Shown here one piece after another: positions 31,133 to 31,806 of a DNA stretch of 31,806 nucleotides; within the stretch, counting starts at the first letter, position 1, and the number at the start of each line of letters is the position of its first letter. The notes beneath the pieces were generated by a model. The model was not told the DNA's origin, did no database searches, and was given only the letters and a program-made list of their open reading frames with translations. The translations under genes and the position numbers were made by a program. The DNA is from a virus: positions 1-31,806 of the IMG/VR virus record IMGVR_UViG_3300026078_000070, one strand, 5' to 3'.

Positions 31133-31174
31133 TACTACTATTTATCTATTGATAGGTTGATTAATCTAGTAGTA
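31133..31174. repeat. Nested operator-like palindromes
   Basis: TACTACTA (31133-31140) and TAGTAGTA (31167-31174) are perfect inverted copies. Between them lie CTAT-TG-ATAG (31146-31155) and the perfect palindrome GATTAATC (31159-31166). They overlap the candidate early promoter, so they may be regulator-binding sites. Confidence 0.55.
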
Positions 31175-31178
31175 TTCT
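31149..31178 (+). promoter_or_regulatory. Candidate early promoter
   Basis: TTGATA (31149-31154, 5 of 6 to TTGACA), an 18-nt spacer and TATTCT (31173-31178, 4 of 6) on the + strand, in AT-rich DNA about 160 bp before the first early gene. It is a moderate match only. Confidence 0.35.
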
Positions 31179-31195
31179 TTAAAGCTCCGTAGCTA

Positions 31196-31219
31196 GCTGG
31201 CCGGTAACTTTTGGCCAGC
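31196..31219. repeat. Hairpin GCTGGCC / GGCCAGC
   Basis: A perfect 7-bp stem with a 10-nt loop downstream of the candidate early promoter. There is no U-tract, so it is more likely a leader-RNA structure or protein-binding site than a terminator. Confidence 0.5.
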
Positions 31220-31235
31220 GATACTTGGGACCGAT

Positions 31236-31329
31236 CTATAAAGAGCAGCTTTTTAACGTCTAAGCTATTGATTCTGCTACTTATAGTTCGGTTTTTTATC
31301 GATCCAACGACAATCCGACCTATAAAGAG
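31236..31329 (+). repeat. Direct repeat CTATAAAGAG (two copies)
   Basis: Copies at 31236-31245 and 31320-31329. The second provides the AGAGG ribosome-binding site of the first early gene; the first precedes no ORF. The repeat may be a duplicated leader or a TATAAA-type promoter element. Confidence 0.45.
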
Positions 31330-31335
31330 GTATTT

Positions 31336-31527
31336 ATGGCGAAGTTAAAAGACATGACCGAGGAACAGCGCGCTATTCTGTATGTGCGGACCAATAAGCA
31401 CATCCCAGGAGCGTTCAGTTACATGCTCGAACAGGGCTACCTAAAGCGCAATCCAGTGAGTAAGGAATGGCACTTAAACGACGCTGGGCACTTGTGGCTA
31501 GAGAAATGGGGAAATTGGAAACCGTGA
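31336..31527 (+). CDS. Small early hypothetical protein
   Basis: A 63-residue protein with a helical N terminus (TEEQRAILYVRTNKHIPG) and a small winged-helix-like C-terminal half (YMLEQGYLKRNPVSKEWHLN, then DAGHLWLEKWG). AGAGG lies 6-7 nt upstream of the ATG. As the first gene after the divergent control region it is a candidate early regulator or host take-over protein; DNA binding is only suggested by fold-like pattern. Confidence 0.65.
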   Translation: MAKLKDMTEEQRAILYVRTNKHIPGAFSYMLEQGYLKRNPVSKEWHLNDAGHLWLEKWGNWKP

Positions 31528-31619
31528 CGCACGTCTCTTTACCCAAGGCTCATCCTGGGGTATCGTCCTAATCACTCAAGCGGCACGGCCCGCAACGACT
31601 GACTAAGGAGCAGCGACAA
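31528..31619 (+). other. Short intergenic gap with imperfect hairpin
   Basis: A 92-nt gap. It contains CCC-A-AGG / CCT-G-GGG arms (about 31541-31558, one mismatch), without a U-tract, and the strong AAGGAG of the next gene at 31605-31610. No ORF. Confidence 0.35.
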
Positions 31620-31751
31620 ATGATCAGCATTACCGATACCCTCACAGGTGACGTGGATTGCTTCGACAGTATCGTTGAAGCACTGCGCGCATTCGGTCGC
31701 GCCAACCACGCATGCCGCCAGTCCAAGCGCTTCGCCATTGAGTTTCACTAG
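31620..31751 (+). CDS. Small early hypothetical protein
   Basis: A 43-residue ORF with an excellent ribosome-binding site (AAGGAG 9 nt before ATG 31620). The product has one helical stretch (CFDSIVEALRAFGRANHACR) and a basic C terminus. Its TAG lies within the AGGAG of the next gene. Function unknown; typical of tiny early phage genes. Confidence 0.55.
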   Translation: MISITDTLTGDVDCFDSIVEALRAFGRANHACRQSKRFAIEFH

Positions 31752-31761
31752 GAGCAGCGAC

Positions 31762-31806
31762 ATGAACTACTACGTAACGATCAGTTTCCTTGGCCTCGGC
31801 AACAAG
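31762..31806 (+). CDS. Early gene, 5' end only (partial)
   Basis: ATG 31762 is preceded by AGGAG (31750-31754) and opens a frame that continues to the window end, giving 15 residues starting MNYYVTISFLGLGN. The spacing and Shine-Dalgarno match the gene before it. Too short to classify. Confidence 0.5.
   Translation, partial: MNYYVTISFLGLGNK

Larger units (their letters stand above)
30580..31335. promoter_or_regulatory. Divergent control region between late (-) and early (+) genes
   Basis: A 756-nt region without a supported gene. Left third GC-rich with a GGGGG-TCT-CCCCC palindrome; middle AT-rich with TTGACAATATAA repeats, a repeated 16-mer and hairpins; right third with nested palindromes and a candidate + strand promoter before the early genes. 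It is the only large non-coding stretch in the window and the natural place for early promoters, an origin or packaging signals. Confidence 0.7.

Noticed and set aside
1-31806. CRISPR array, insertion sequence, integrase or attachment site
   Set aside because: No regularly spaced repeats of the right length, no transposase or recombinase motifs and no duplicated tRNA end were seen.

Overview
The window is part of the genome of a lytic-type, double-stranded DNA tailed phage. A short-tailed (podovirus) morphology is most likely. There is no tape-measure, sheath or tail-tube gene. Instead there is a large P22-type portal, a P22 gp10-like tail hub, a T7 gp13/gp14-like pair and three Ala/Gly/Gln-rich proteins that look like ejected internal virion proteins. 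The host is a Gram-negative bacterium, because the lysis cassette includes a spanin locus. Base composition is moderately GC-rich, as in phages of Burkholderia, Pseudomonas or Xanthomonas relatives, but the exact host cannot be read from the sequence. No integrase, repressor or attachment site was seen in this half of the genome.

Layout. (1) 1-4090, + strand: the end of a replication module, with the tail of an unknown gene, an SNF2-like helicase, a primase-polymerase/SF3 helicase fusion and a small unknown gene. (2) 4096-5540, + strand: lysis, with a T4-type lysozyme, an overlapping holin-like protein, two small proteins, and a spanin region coding in two frames. (3) 5540-7605, + strand: an HTH-metallophosphoesterase, a small membrane protein and a dATP/dGTP diphosphohydrolase-like protein. 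(4) 7406-30579, - strand: the whole late cluster. In transcription order it holds a putative small terminase, glycosyltransferase, large terminase, small gene, tRNA-Trp plus a tRNA-like sequence, two small head-associated genes, portal, scaffold, CxxC mini-protein, HExxH metallopeptidase, DUF115/Maf-like protein, major capsid protein, three small head genes, connector, tail hub, GNAT-like gp13, gp14-like, cupin-like, three ejection proteins, collagen-like tail fibre and three small genes. (5) 30580-31335: a 0.75-kb non-coding divergent control region full of repeats and palindromes. (6) 31336-31806, + strand: the first small early genes.

The two big transcription units converge and overlap antisense at about 7.4-7.6 kb and diverge at about 30.6-31.3 kb. 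Almost all genes inside them are joined by start/stop overlaps (ATGA, TAATG, GTGA, or 8-nt overlaps), which implies translational coupling. The exception is the capsid block (about 19.85-21.99 kb), which has its own candidate promoter, strong Shine-Dalgarno sites and a terminator-like hairpin after each gene.

The most interesting items are the multi-frame spanin locus, the iteron-like repeats in the divergent region, the two sugar-transfer-type genes (GT-A and Maf-like) buried in the head-morphogenesis cluster, the carbohydrate-binding-like insertions in the tail hub, and the nucleotide-pool gene that overlaps the late transcript antisense.
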